In this document: positions 1-8,216 of the stretch, piece after piece
How the letters are laid out: every line of letters starts with the position of its first letter
How positions within the stretch are numbered: position 1 is the first letter of the stretch
Source: Roseiarcus sp963721905
Lineage (GTDB): Bacteria > Pseudomonadota > Alphaproteobacteria > Rhizobiales > Beijerinckiaceae
Direction of reading: 5' to 3'
Assembly (NCBI GenBank): GCA_963721905.1
Contig: CAVRMF010000008.1
Location: 372,001 to 436,000 of the forward strand
DNA length: 64,000 nucleotides
Notes under the pieces: model-generated
Seen by the model: the letters and a program-made list of their open reading frames with translations, nothing else
The model's database searches: none
What the model was told of the DNA's origin: nothing
Position numbers and translations under genes: made by a program

Positions 1-2
1 AC

Positions 3-434
3 GAACAAGCGATCAAGGACGTGCTTCACGGGTATGGCGATGCCTGGAATCGCCATGACATGAAAGCGTTGGCGGAACTTTTCACAGACGACGCCCATTG
101 GGTCAATATCGTCGGCATGCACTGGTCCGGGAAGGCGGCGGTCGTCCGAGGCCACGAGGCGTATCACCGCACGTTCTTTCAAACGACGGACATCGAGCTG
201 GGTGAAATTCAAATCAGGGCGCTGGCCCCGGGCGTTGCGGCGGCCGTTGTCCTGCTGAAAGTGGGGCCGTTCACGCCGCCCGACGGGATCCCGCGTCCGA
301 GGGCCGACAATCGCCTTTCGCTCGTTCTGACAAAGCTCGGCGCGCAATGGCGCATCGCACAGGGACACAACACGGTCATCGATCCAGGCGCTCAGCGCTT
401 CGATCCGGTGAAGACTGGCTGGCCTGACGCCTGA
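3..434 (+). CDS. SnoaL/DUF4440-like protein, 5' end off window
   Basis: The reading frame is open from base 3, so the gene probably starts left of the window; a GTG at 21 is a possible but less likely start. The visible 143 residues look like the SgcJ/EcaC (DUF4440, NTF2-like) fold. Near the N-terminus is a helix with the YGDAWNRHD motif, followed by ALAELFTDDAHWVN and a C-terminal strand LTKLGAQWRIAQGHNT. Such proteins are small cone-shaped barrels with ligand-binding or isomerase-like roles; the substrate cannot be inferred. It lies 54 bp upstream of guaA on the same strand, with no sign of functional linkage. Confidence 0.7.
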   Translation, partial: EQAIKDVLHGYGDAWNRHDMKALAELFTDDAHWVNIVGMHWSGKAAVVRGHEAYHRTFFQTTDIELGEIQIRALAPGVAAAVVLLKVGPFTPPDGIPRPRADNRLSLVLTKLGAQWRIAQGHNTVIDPGAQRFDPVKTGWPDA

Positions 435-488
435 CCCCACGCCGCAGCCGATGTTGCGCCCACCCGCGCTTTCCGCCAAACGAAGCGC

Positions 489-2054
489 ATGCGGCACGAC
501 ATCGTCCTCATCGTCGACTTCGGCTCCCAGGTGACGCAGCTGATCGCGCGGCGGGTGCGCGAGGCCGGCGTCTATTGCGAGATCCACCCGTTCTTGAGAG
601 CCGCCGAGGCGTTCGAGCGGCTGAAGCCCAAGGCGGTGATCCTCTCCGGCGGGCCGGCCTCGGTTCCGGAAGCCGGCAGCCCGCGCGCGCCGGAGGCGAT
701 CTTTAAGAGCGGCGTTCCGATCCTCGCCATCTGCTATGGCCAACAGACGCTCGCAGAGCAGCTCGGCGGCAAGGTCGAGAGCGGGCATGGGGCGGAATTC
801 GGCCGCGCCGAAGTCGAAATCGTCGCGCCTTGCGCTTTATTCGACGGCGTCTGGCAGGCTGGCGGGCGCTATCCGGTATGGATGAGCCACGGCGACCGGG
901 TGACGCGGCTTCCACAAGGTTTTCGCGTCTACGCGGTGTCGGAGAACGCGCCTTACGCGGTCGCGGCGGACGAGGAGCGCCGCTACTACACCACCATGTT
1001 CCACCCCGAGGTGGTCCATACGCCCGACGGCGCGAAGCTCATCGCCAATTTCCTCCATAAGATCGCGGGCCTCAAGGGCGACTGGACGATGGCCGCCTTC
1101 CGCGCCGAGGAGATCGCCCGCATGCGGGCGCAGGTCGGCAAATCGCGGGTCATCTGCGGCCTCTCGGGCGGCGTCGATTCGGCGGTTGCCGCCGTCCTGA
1201 TCCACGAGGCGATCGGCGACCAGCTTACTTGCGTCTTCGTCGACCACGGCCTCCTCCGCCAGGGCGAGGCGGAGGAGGTGGTCGGCCTCTTTCGCGGCCA
1301 CTTCAACATCCCGCTCGTCCATGTCGACGCGTCGGAGGAGTTCCTCGGCGCGCTCGAAGGGCTCGACGATCCGGAGGCAAAGCGCAAGACCATCGGAAAA
1401 CTCTTCATCGACGCGTTCGAGGCCGAGGCGCGCCGCATCGCGACCGACGGCAAGGGGTCGGTCGAATTTTTGGCTCAAGGCACGCTCTATCCCGACGTGA
1501 TCGAGAGCGTGTCGTTCACCGGCGGCCCGTCGGTGACGATCAAGAGCCACCACAATGTCGGCGGCCTGCCCGAGCGCATGCGGATGAAGCTCGTTGAGCC
1601 GTTGCGCGAGCTCTTCAAGGACGAGGTGCGCGCGCTCGGGCGCGAGCTCGGCCTTCCCGAACGCTTCGTCGGCCGCCACCCATTCCCCGGCCCCGGCCTC
1701 GCCATCCGCTGCCCCGGCGCGGTGACGCGCGAAAAACTCGAAATTTTGCGTAAAAGCGACGCGGTCTATCTCGACGAGATCCGCAAAGCCGGCCTCTACG
1801 GCAGGATCTGGCAGGCCTTCGCGGTCCTGCTGCCGGTGCGCACCGTCGGCGTGATGGGCGACGGTCGGACTTATGACAGCGTGGTGGCGCTCCGCGCCGT
1901 GACCTCGGTCGACGGCATGACCGCCGACTTCTATCCCTTCGACATGAGCTTCCTCGCCCGCGCCGCGACCCGCATCATCAACGAGGTCAAGGGCGTCAAC
2001 CGGGTGGTCTACGACGTGACGTCGAAGCCGCCGGGGACGATCGAGTGGGAGTAA
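489..2054 (+). CDS. guaA: GMP synthase (glutamine-hydrolysing)
   Basis: This enzyme converts XMP, ATP and glutamine to GMP, the last step of guanine nucleotide synthesis in the cytosol. At 521 residues it has the usual length. The N-terminal class I glutamine amidotransferase has its nucleophile in AICYGQQ (Cys82) and the catalytic histidine in MFHPEVVHT. The ATP-pyrophosphatase P-loop SGGVDSA is near residue 226, and the C-terminal dimerisation domain ends in TIEWE. The gene is intact. Its 3' end, from about base 1813 or 1907 to the stop, is the parent of the four partial copies downstream, which marks this end as a probable attachment site for integrating elements. Confidence 0.98.
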   Translation: MRHDIVLIVDFGSQVTQLIARRVREAGVYCEIHPFLRAAEAFERLKPKAVILSGGPASVPEAGSPRAPEAIFKSGVPILAICYGQQTLAEQLGGKVESGHGAEFGRAEVEIVAPCALFDGVWQAGGRYPVWMSHGDRVTRLPQGFRVYAVSENAPYAVAADEERRYYTTMFHPEVVHTPDGAKLIANFLHKIAGLKGDWTMAAFRAEEIARMRAQVGKSRVICGLSGGVDSAVAAVLIHEAIGDQLTCVFVDHGLLRQGEAEEVVGLFRGHFNIPLVHVDASEEFLGALEGLDDPEAKRKTIGKLFIDAFEAEARRIATDGKGSVEFLAQGTLYPDVIESVSFTGGPSVTIKSHHNVGGLPERMRMKLVEPLRELFKDEVRALGRELGLPERFVGRHPFPGPGLAIRCPGAVTREKLEILRKSDAVYLDEIRKAGLYGRIWQAFAVLLPVRTVGVMGDGRTYDSVVALRAVTSVDGMTADFYPFDMSFLARAATRIINEVKGVNRVVYDVTSKPPGTIEWE

Positions 2055-2163
2055 GGGGGAAGCATGACGTAGGGAGTGGAGGGCTGTTTGGGGGATGGCG
2101 CGCAGCGTTCGGGCGCAGTGGCCGCCAAGCCTCGCATTTTGACGCTCGTCGGTTGCAATATTC

Positions 2164-3772
2164 CTATGGGCTCACTTTTTGCGCACCGGACTCGACAAAT
2201 TCAAAGAATGTACTGATCGCTTGCGACAGCGCCTCGCGCAGCACGTCAGCGTTACCCGGCCATTCCGAGGCTTTGAATCTGGTATGTTGGTTCAAGTCGC
2301 TTGAAAACGACAGCGTAATTGGCTCCACGCGATATTGCACGATTCCGAGCCCACGCTGCCCGCGCGCGGGCTGCTTTTGTTGAAGCCGTCCGCGGCCCGT
2401 TCCGATCAGTGCCGGTTGCGCGAGAAACCCCACGACGCCGGAGGCTGTCGGGGGTCGGTTCGGCAACGTGCTTCGGTAGTAAGGTATCATCGCCAAATCG
2501 GCGTCGCGAACCGGAACCGTTTGCGGGGCGGCCCTCTTCGGTGGTCCCACACTGACGCTTACGGTGACTAGGGGCCCCGAATCCTGGCAAAGGCGGACTT
2601 GCAAAATGTGCTGTCGTGCATCGCCGGGCTGCGAGAACTGAATCTCTAGGCCCGCGAACGGCGAATACATCCGATTATGTGCGTATGCAGCCCGCCAATC
2701 GTGACTAGCCGAGAACGTCACCTCGCTGACCAAACACTTCAAAACGCCTCCGTTTGATACGAGGGCGGCAGCTTTTTCAAGTTCGGTCCTCAGCCAGTCG
2801 GTAAATGTTGTCTTTATACTCTCAAACGTCCGACGCTCTTGATCGCGAGCGGATGCGTTTACATCGGCGACGCGCACCGACTCCAACGCTTGGCGCTGCA
2901 ACTTCTCAATACTCGACAGAGCACCAGGTTTCATAGGAACGAGCCGCGCGTTCCGCTCCCATTCCTCGATTTGCTGCAAACGTCGCAGGGCTTCGTCCAT
3001 GCTCCGGATGCGCGACTCGACCGGACAGATCATCTGATGGAGAAGTGATCCAAGGAGCCGGGGACGTTCCCCTGTATTCAATATCCTCATATATGTGTCT
3101 TCGTGCAGTCTTTCGCGGGGCAATATCACACCACCAGAATACATGAAATAGATGACCTTGCCGAGCGAGTACACGTCGGCCGCTGGCGTTACGTCGAGCT
3201 GGCCACCCTCTTCCAGTTCCGGGGCCATAAATGCGCGGGGCCCGACGATTTCGTCGGCGGGCGTGGTGCGTGGGGCGTCGCGCAGTAAGCATATTCCAAA
3301 ATCCGTAATCCAAATCTCATGTCCGTCCCCTGTGAATAGAATGTTTTGAGGTTTGACGTCCCGGTGAATCACGTTAGCCGCGTGTGCTTCTGCAAGCGCG
3401 GCAGCTATCTGCTTCGCAACCTGGAGAGCTGAACTCGATGGAATCTTTGTAAAAGCTTAGTCGCCCGGGGCGGCTCAAATCCCCGTCCTTTGCGATCGGC
3501 ATGACCAGAAACTGTCTTTCCTCCGCAATGTCGGTTTCGCTCAAAGCAGAATGGTCGATAAGCGTGACTATGTTCGGATGCGACAATCGCTTGATCGCTT
3601 CGACCTCCGAACGAAAGCGATCATGCCGTTTCGGATTCTTGACGCGCTTCGGGGCGAATTCGCCGGCGAACTCGCCTTTCGTGTCGATGACGCGAAAAAC
3701 GTCACTCTGACCGCCTTGCCCCAAAGGCGGCGCGTTTAGCAGTTTCCATCGATTACCATAAAGCTTTGACAT
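2164..3772 (-). pseudogene. Ser/Thr protein kinase with one frameshift
   Basis: This is a Hanks-type serine/threonine kinase read in two frames. The first frame (start 3772) has the glycine loop LGQGGQSDVF, a candidate ATP-binding lysine in APKRVKNP and the helix RFRSEVEAIKRLSHPNIV. The second frame has the catalytic loop HRDVKPQN, the metal-binding TDFG, and then about 270 residues without a recognised domain. A single-base shift near 3425-3440 joins them, because the missing stretch QVAKQIAAALAEAH is present in the other frame. AT content is visibly higher than in neighbours, suggesting transfer. The gene is alone between the guaA stop and the first guaA-tail copy, antisense to guaA. It may be broken, or the sequence may hold an indel error. 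Confidence 0.8.
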
Positions 3773-3942
3773 TGAGATTTTGCCTTCTCAAACGCGCGGC
3801 GTTTCACGCCGCCACTTTGGAGCAAGGCCGCCGCTTCCTGGAACATAGGGAGTTTGACGAAACGGGCAAGGAGAAGTCGGCCAATAGAGGTTGAGCAACC
3901 ACAGCCAATGTTCTGACCAACCTCATGAGTAACATGGCGACG

Positions 3943-4088
3943 GGTCGACGGCATGACCGCCTACGTCTATCCCTTCGACATGAGCTTTCTGGCCCGCGCC
4001 CGACCCGCATCATCAATGAGGTCAACTGCGTCAGCCGGTTGGTCTATGATGTGACGTCGAAGCCGCCGGGGACGATCGAGTGGAGTGA
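3943..4088 (+). repeat. guaA 3'-end copy A
   Basis: These 146 bp match guaA 1907-2054 in the same orientation, from GGTCGACGGCATGACC to the stop region. Two single-base deletions (in the codons after SFLARA, and in the final GAGTGGGAG) break the frame. It shares with copy C a Phe-to-Val change in ADFYPFD and a nearly identical left boundary. It separates the kinase segment from the XRE-ImmA segment, as expected for an att remnant of an element inserted at the guaA 3' end. Confidence 0.93.
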
Positions 4089-4273
4089 GGGACGGCGACG
4101 TATCCAGACAATGTCATGCTTCGAACACTGATTTTAGTTGACAATGTTGGGGCGATGCGCCATTCCAGTTACATGCGAGATGACCTCTATAGGGGGAACG
4201 TCGCTCCTGAGACCGGTACGGAAGCTCTGTCGTATGGCCGAGCGCGAAGCATTCGGGAAATCGTAGGCCAGGT

Positions 4274-5416
4274 ATGAGCAACCTCACGCCCTCCGAATTA
4301 GGCGAGCGGCTCCGTGGCGCCCGCTCCGGGGCTAACCTCACCCAAGATGCTGCGGCCGCCTCTATTGGCATGGCTCGGACGACTCTCGTGGCGATCGAGA
4401 AGGGGCTGCGATCTGTCAGGGCCGAGGAGCTCTTGGCATTCGCGCGGCTCTATGGCGTCAGTGCAGGCAAACTTACCTCTCCCGACGCGATTCATGTTGA
4501 TCTTTCAGCGAAGTTTCGGCGCGCCGAAGGAAAGGAGGCGTCCAAGGCCGTCACCGAGGCGCTTAGCCTACTCAACCGACTCACCACTGGAGCGGTGCAG
4601 TTGGAGCGGTTGCTCGGTCAAGAGTTGCGGACCGACTACCCGCCACCGATCCGCATCAATCCTCAAAACGTCAATCAACAGGCGGAGGATGCCGCCAACA
4701 ACCTGCGGACGCGGCTCGGCGTTGGCTTGGGACCAATACCCGATCTGATCGGCTTGCTGGAGCTTGAACTCGGGTTGCGAATTTTCTTTCGACCGCTCCC
4801 GTCGCAGATTGCTGGCCTCTATGCGTATGACCCGGTGATAGGCGCCTGCGTACTTATCAACGCGAGCCATCACTGGAAGCGTCGGATCCAGACGGCGATC
4901 CATGAGGCCGGGCATTTTGTGTCTGACCGTGGGCACGCGGATATACTCGAACGAGAGGACGTCTCCCCCTCGATCGAAGAGCGTTTCGCCAAGCGTTTTG
5001 GATCGGCGTTTCTGATGCCCGCGTCGGGCGTGCGGGCGCGCTTTGATCAAATCGTCGGCTCGGAGAATCGTTTCGATGTGCGGGAGTTGATCCTGTTGGC
5101 TCATCAGTTCGGCGTATCAACCGAGGCCATGTGTCGGCGCTTAGAGGAATTGACCGGTTTGCCGCATGGAACTTGGGATTCCATTAGGGATCGCGGTTTT
5201 GCCGGCGATCTCGAACGTAGCGTCGTTGGCGAGGTGAGCCGACAGCCAAAGCCGCCGCTCATACCGCCTCGTCTTGCCTATTTAGCGGCGATTGCCTTGG
5301 AGCGCGAACTGCTTTCGGAGGGACAATTGTGTGACTTGCTGGCCGTTGATCGGCTGGAGCTAAGAGAGGCTCTGACGCCGTTCGAGGCCAAGGAGGTCAT
5401 TTCGTTGCATGCCTGA
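4274..5416 (+). CDS. XRE-family regulator with ImmA/IrrE metallopeptidase domain
   Basis: The 380-residue protein has an N-terminal XRE helix-turn-helix (about residues 5-60, with NLTQDAAAASIGMARTTL) and a C-terminal M78/ImmA-IrrE zinc peptidase domain with HEAGH at residues 210-214. Related proteins (COG2856) cleave repressors or act as antitoxin-like regulators. The next gene, a PIN-domain protein, starts 8 bp before this stop (ATGCCTGA overlap), so the two form a bicistron that resembles a toxin-antitoxin pair, with this protein as the regulator. That role is inference. The pair fills the segment between guaA-tail copies A and B. Confidence 0.9.
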   Translation: MSNLTPSELGERLRGARSGANLTQDAAAASIGMARTTLVAIEKGLRSVRAEELLAFARLYGVSAGKLTSPDAIHVDLSAKFRRAEGKEASKAVTEALSLLNRLTTGAVQLERLLGQELRTDYPPPIRINPQNVNQQAEDAANNLRTRLGVGLGPIPDLIGLLELELGLRIFFRPLPSQIAGLYAYDPVIGACVLINASHHWKRRIQTAIHEAGHFVSDRGHADILEREDVSPSIEERFAKRFGSAFLMPASGVRARFDQIVGSENRFDVRELILLAHQFGVSTEAMCRRLEELTGLPHGTWDSIRDRGFAGDLERSVVGEVSRQPKPPLIPPRLAYLAAIALERELLSEGQLCDLLAVDRLELREALTPFEAKEVISLHA

Positions 5417-5931
5417 TCCGGCTGAAAGCGTCGGCCTCGTACTCGACACGAGCGTATGGATAAATCTTCTGGCGACCGATGCGATGGAGGCGATACTCGG
5501 CGCCTTGGCTGTTCCTTGTTACGCACCAGAACAAGTTGTGACGGAGGTCCGGCGCCACCCTGCCACGGGCACGGCGTTCCCGATGGAGAGCCACCCCCTG
5601 CGACAGATGTCGCCCAGAGTCTCGATCCTCTCGCTCGAAGGTAATGAACTGGATTTGTTTCTCGAGATCGTGGGCGCGCCGTCCGGCGACGCACTTGGGG
5701 ATGGTGAAGCAGCGGCCATCGTCGTGGCGGCGTCGCGCGGATTGGATTTGATCGTCGATGACAGGAAGGCGCGGCGAATCCTAAGGGAGAGATTTCAGCC
5801 AACTACGCATCTACTGGACGGTCGATCTGCTGCGAGCGAGTTCGGTTGTCGCCGCTCTTGGTCGCCTGCAGGTCGACGCATGTTTCGCAAGGGCGTGCCG
5901 CTTTGGACGGATGCATGTGCCTCGCTCCTAA
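5409..5931 (+). pseudogene. PIN-domain protein (putative toxin), frameshifted
   Basis: This is a PIN-type nuclease with acidic residues in LVLDTSVW, VVTEVRRHP, ALGDGEAAA and LIVDDRKARR, the usual PIN set. The frame is correct to about residue 128. The natural C-terminus (VDLLRASSVVAALGR through GRMHVP, stop at 5929-5931) is in the next frame, so one base was gained near 5785-5810. As written, the frame skips this stop and runs through the guaA-tail copy B to 6167, making a chimeric 252-codon ORF. It overlaps the upstream XRE-ImmA gene by 8 bp. Likely a toxin partner, probably inactive if the shift is real. Confidence 0.75.
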
Positions 5932-5946
5932 CTTTCGTTGCAAGCA

Positions 5947-6167
5947 AGGCCCTCGCGGTGTTGCTGCCCGTGCGCACCGTCGGCGTGATGGGCGACGGGC
6001 GAACTTACGACAGCGTGGTGGCGCTCCGCGCCGTGACCTCGGTCGACGGCATGACCGCCGACTTCTATCCCTTCGACATGAGTTTTTTAGCCCGCGCCGC
6101 GACCCGCATCATCAACGAGGTCAAGGGGGTGACCAGCAAGCCTCCGGGCAGGATCGAGTGGGAGTAG
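5947..6167 (+). repeat. guaA 3'-end copy B (longest)
   Basis: About 221 bp match guaA from base 1813 to the stop, in the same orientation, including LPVRTVGVMGDGRTYD. A 21-bp deletion removes the seven codons NRVVYDV, so the copy reads KGVTSKPPGRIEWE. The rest is open in the GuaA frame and fused in frame to the frameshifted PIN reading frame. The deletion lies in the conserved C-terminus of GuaA, so this fragment cannot supply a normal guaA end. Confidence 0.95.
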
Positions 6168-6169
6168 GG

Positions 6170-6191
6170 GCGCGACGCTCCGCTCTTGACC
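6170..6191 (+). repeat. 22-bp direct repeat, left copy
   Basis: GCGCGACGCTCCGCTCTTGA plus CC starts three bases after the stop of guaA-tail copy B. It recurs at 6540-6561 with one mismatch, and both copies are preceded by TAG and G residues. The two copies bracket the PEP-CTERM relic, suggesting a second excision or insertion event beside the scar. Confidence 0.8.
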
Positions 6192-6356
6192 CCTCGACCG
6201 CCTGCCCTTTGGCCTCAAGCGAAAACATGTCGCGGCTATCGGCGACGCCAAAAGCCCGGAAGTCCGACATAGACGGATCCACAAGCTGGTCACGTCGATG
6301 AATTCGGACTCGCCTGCCCGATCTCACGCAGCGCCGGCGCTGCAGGGTCTGACGCC

Positions 6357-6535
6357 TCAGGCGTGCAACCCGATCCGCTGGCCGCGACAGCGCAACGCCC
6401 CGCCGACGTCGAAAACGCCAAGCAGCAGCATCACCCAGGTCGCCGGTTCGGGTACGCCGCCGGGTATCGGCCGGTCCCAGATGGGCTGAGGCGTGAATGG
6501 CGAAAACCGGGAGTTGGTCGGCGGCTCGTCCGTAA
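6357..6535 (-). pseudogene. PEP-CTERM protein C-terminal relic
   Basis: The minus strand encodes the end of a PEP-CTERM sorted protein: GGVPEPATWVMLLLGVF, a hydrophobic stretch, then arginine-bearing ALRCRGQR and a stop. Only about 50 residues resembling such a protein are present and no secretion signal is found upstream, so it is a fragment. PEP-CTERM tails direct export and exosortase processing at the inner membrane. A full member of this class lies at 23710-24345. Confidence 0.65.
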
Positions 6536-6539
6536 GTAG

Positions 6540-6561
6540 GCGCGACGCTTCGCTCTTGACC
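6540..6561 (+). repeat. 22-bp direct repeat, right copy
   Basis: This is the second copy of the repeat at 6170-6191 (one T/C mismatch). It is preceded by AAGTAG and followed within 15 bp by the vapB operator. It marks the left edge of the VapBC segment. Confidence 0.8.
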
Positions 6562-6575
6562 GAGAGATAGGCAGA

Positions 6576-6592
6576 TGATATCAATGATATCA
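6576..6592 (+). promoter_or_regulatory. Probable VapB operator, two TGATATCA sites
   Basis: Two perfect palindromes TGATATCA (6576-6583 and 6585-6592) are separated by one base, 22 bp before the antitoxin start. Ribbon-helix-helix antitoxins bind such short tandem palindromes, so autoregulation of the vapBC pair is likely. This argues for the start at 6614, not the in-frame ATG at 6575 inside the operator. Confidence 0.6.
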
Positions 6593-6613
6593 TTCCGCCT
6601 AGAGAGCACAAAC

Positions 6614-6850
6614 ATGCCTGATCTTTTGGTCCGCGGGGTCGACGAGGAACTTGTGCGGGCGCTGAAGGAACGCGCAGGCGCGCATGGCCGGAGCGCGGAG
6701 GCGGAGCATCGGGCGATTCTCGCCGCAGCGCTCGCGCGTCCCAAGCGGCGAAGTTTCGCCGAGGTTCTGGCGTCGATGCCCCCGGTCGGCCTCGACGCGG
6801 ATTTCGAGCGGGTCGAGGCGGGCGGGGGCGCGCGCGGTGTATTTGATTGA
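6614..6850 (+). CDS. vapB: FitA/VapB-type ribbon-helix-helix antitoxin
   Basis: This 78-residue protein begins MPDLLVRGVDEELVRALKERA, typical of FitA-like Arc/MetJ antitoxins: a beta strand followed by two helices with HGRSAEAEHRAIL. The C-terminal tail (SFAEVLASMPPVGLDADFE) is the segment that plugs the toxin active site in this family. The toxin gene starts inside it with a 14-bp overlap. It should bind the toxin and the upstream TGATATCA sites. It seems intact, unlike its toxin. Confidence 0.88.
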   Translation: MPDLLVRGVDEELVRALKERAGAHGRSAEAEHRAILAAALARPKRRSFAEVLASMPPVGLDADFERVEAGGGARGVFD

Positions 6851-7272
6851 CACGAATGTCATCAGCGAGGCGCGAAAGGGCGACAGGGCGAACCGGGGCG
6901 TCGTCGCATTTTTGAAAGAGCTCGCCGACTCCGACCACCTTGTCTTTCTCGCCTCGGTCACCATCGGCGAATTGCGGCGGGGCGTTGAGCTCATCCGTCG
7001 GCGCGGCGACGCCGATCAGGCGGAGCGTCTCGAGGCGTGGCTGGGGAGTGTGGTCGATGAGTTCGGCGAACGCATCCTGCCTCTCGACGCGGACGCCGCG
7101 CAGGTCTGGGGCCGTCTCGAGAGTCCCCAATCCCGAACACGCGCTCGACAAGCAGATCGCCGCCATCGCGCTGGTCAACGACCTCACTCTGGCGACTCGC
7201 AATGTCGCAGATTTCCAAGGACTGAGGGTCAGGCTGAGGAATCCGTTCGTTTCCGCAGAGCGCGGCGAGTAG
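6837..7272 (+). pseudogene. vapC: VapC/FitB-type PIN toxin, frameshifted
   Basis: A GTG at 6837 begins VYLIDTNVISEARKGDR, the first PIN motif of FitB-like RNases; SVTIGELRRGVE carries the second acidic residue. After AAQVWGRLE the natural continuation (VPNPEHALDKQIAAIALVN, then LATRNVADFQG and stop at 7270-7272) is in the next frame. One extra base near the CCCC run at about 7120 therefore breaks the gene. If the shift is genuine, an antitoxin persists without a full toxin. The last 40 bp recur at 10279-10318. Confidence 0.85.
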
Positions 7273-7352
7273 GACGCGATTGTTCTCGCCCGCACCGGGG
7301 CAGCGGCGCAACGGATCGTCGCACCGCTGCACTCACTCGTTGACACTGCGAT

Positions 7353-7934
7353 CTATGCAGGAATGTCCCGCACCACCTCGATCAACTTGCCGGAACTGAT
7401 TTCGTAGAAGAAGCCGTAGAGCTTGATGTGCTTCGGCACGGCCGCGCTCGAACGAAGCAACGCGATATCATACTGGATCGACGTCTCGAAATCCATGATG
7501 GCAAGGCTATCGTGATCAAACATCGGCGAGATATCAGCGTGATAATGATCATGGAACTCCTCGATGAGCAGCTCGGGCGTCAGAGTCGTCGTGCCGCAGA
7601 ACGAGTGGTGAACCACAACGACATTCTGAACGCTGAATATATAGTCCATGGCCGCCACGGACTCTAGAGCGAAGGCGGCGCGTCCACCCGTGTTAGTCTC
7701 GGTAAAGAGTGTCCGTGTGTGGCCAACCCGATTGCGAGATTTGTCGAGAATGTTTTCCCCCGGATAGACCTCGTCCCCAAAATACTCGGCGACCGCCTGC
7801 GGGATTTCGGCCGCGCGGGGGTCTAAGCAGTAGATCACCAGGGTCTTCATCGGGATGGCCTGGTTCGCGCCCTCGAAGGTGTTCATATCGAACCCGGGTT
7901 GTTTCCTGTACTCGTAAGCGCTGAACTTGCTCAT
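7353..7934 (-). CDS. Beta-carbonic anhydrase-like protein
   Basis: This 193-residue cytosolic protein has the zinc-site signature of beta-carbonic anhydrases: Cys36-x-Asp38-x-Arg40 in YCLDPRA and His110-x2-Cys113 in HHSFCGTT. The family interconverts CO2 and bicarbonate; this short, divergent form might bind zinc without that activity. The start at 7934 has a purine-rich sequence upstream, and an in-frame extension to 8006 looks unconserved. It is antisense to guaA and lies between the VapBC genes and the possible small scar at 8141. Confidence 0.82.
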   Translation of the reverse strand: MSKFSAYEYRKQPGFDMNTFEGANQAIPMKTLVIYCLDPRAAEIPQAVAEYFGDEVYPGENILDKSRNRVGHTRTLFTETNTGGRAAFALESVAAMDYIFSVQNVVVVHHSFCGTTTLTPELLIEEFHDHYHADISPMFDHDSLAIMDFETSIQYDIALLRSSAAVPKHIKLYGFFYEISSGKLIEVVRDIPA

Positions 7935-8140
7935 GTTCTTTCTCCACAGGCGTTTGACTGCGCGCAGATCCACCAACTCGGCGACTTGCCGATCTCGGAA
8001 AGGCATTGAGCTACGGGGCTAGGTTCGGGTCCCATCTTTAGCTATCGGCGCACCGGCGCGATAGAAGGATTTGAGCAGAAGTTGCCGCTTGCTGGTAGGG
8101 GCGCGCCATCGCCCCAATCAACGCATTACGATCGCTCAGA

Positions 8141-8158
8141 ACAATCGAATGGGAGTAG
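8141..8158 (+). repeat. Possible minimal guaA-end copy (TIEWE-stop)
   Basis: ACAATCGAATGGGAGTAG encodes T-I-E-W-E-stop, exactly the last five codons of GuaA, mostly with synonymous changes (16 of 20 bases match over the end). It lies in the same orientation, 58 bp before the next coding region. Being so short it could be chance; it is listed because it would split the long third segment into two single-gene modules. Confidence 0.4.
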
Positions 8159-8216
8159 ACGATAGGGATGCGCCGGAGGGAAGATACGGCGTCCTTGGAC
8201 CTGGTGGAGAGCGGCG

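Noticed and set aside
837..1679. Long minus-strand frame of 280 codons inside guaA
   Set aside because: It is the mirror of the high-GC guaA coding sequence, with Arg/Ala/Asp-rich composition and no motif.
4089..4273. Integrase or excisionase gene next to a guaA tail
   Set aside because: No tyrosine or serine recombinase motif was found in any of the segments between 2055 and 10503.
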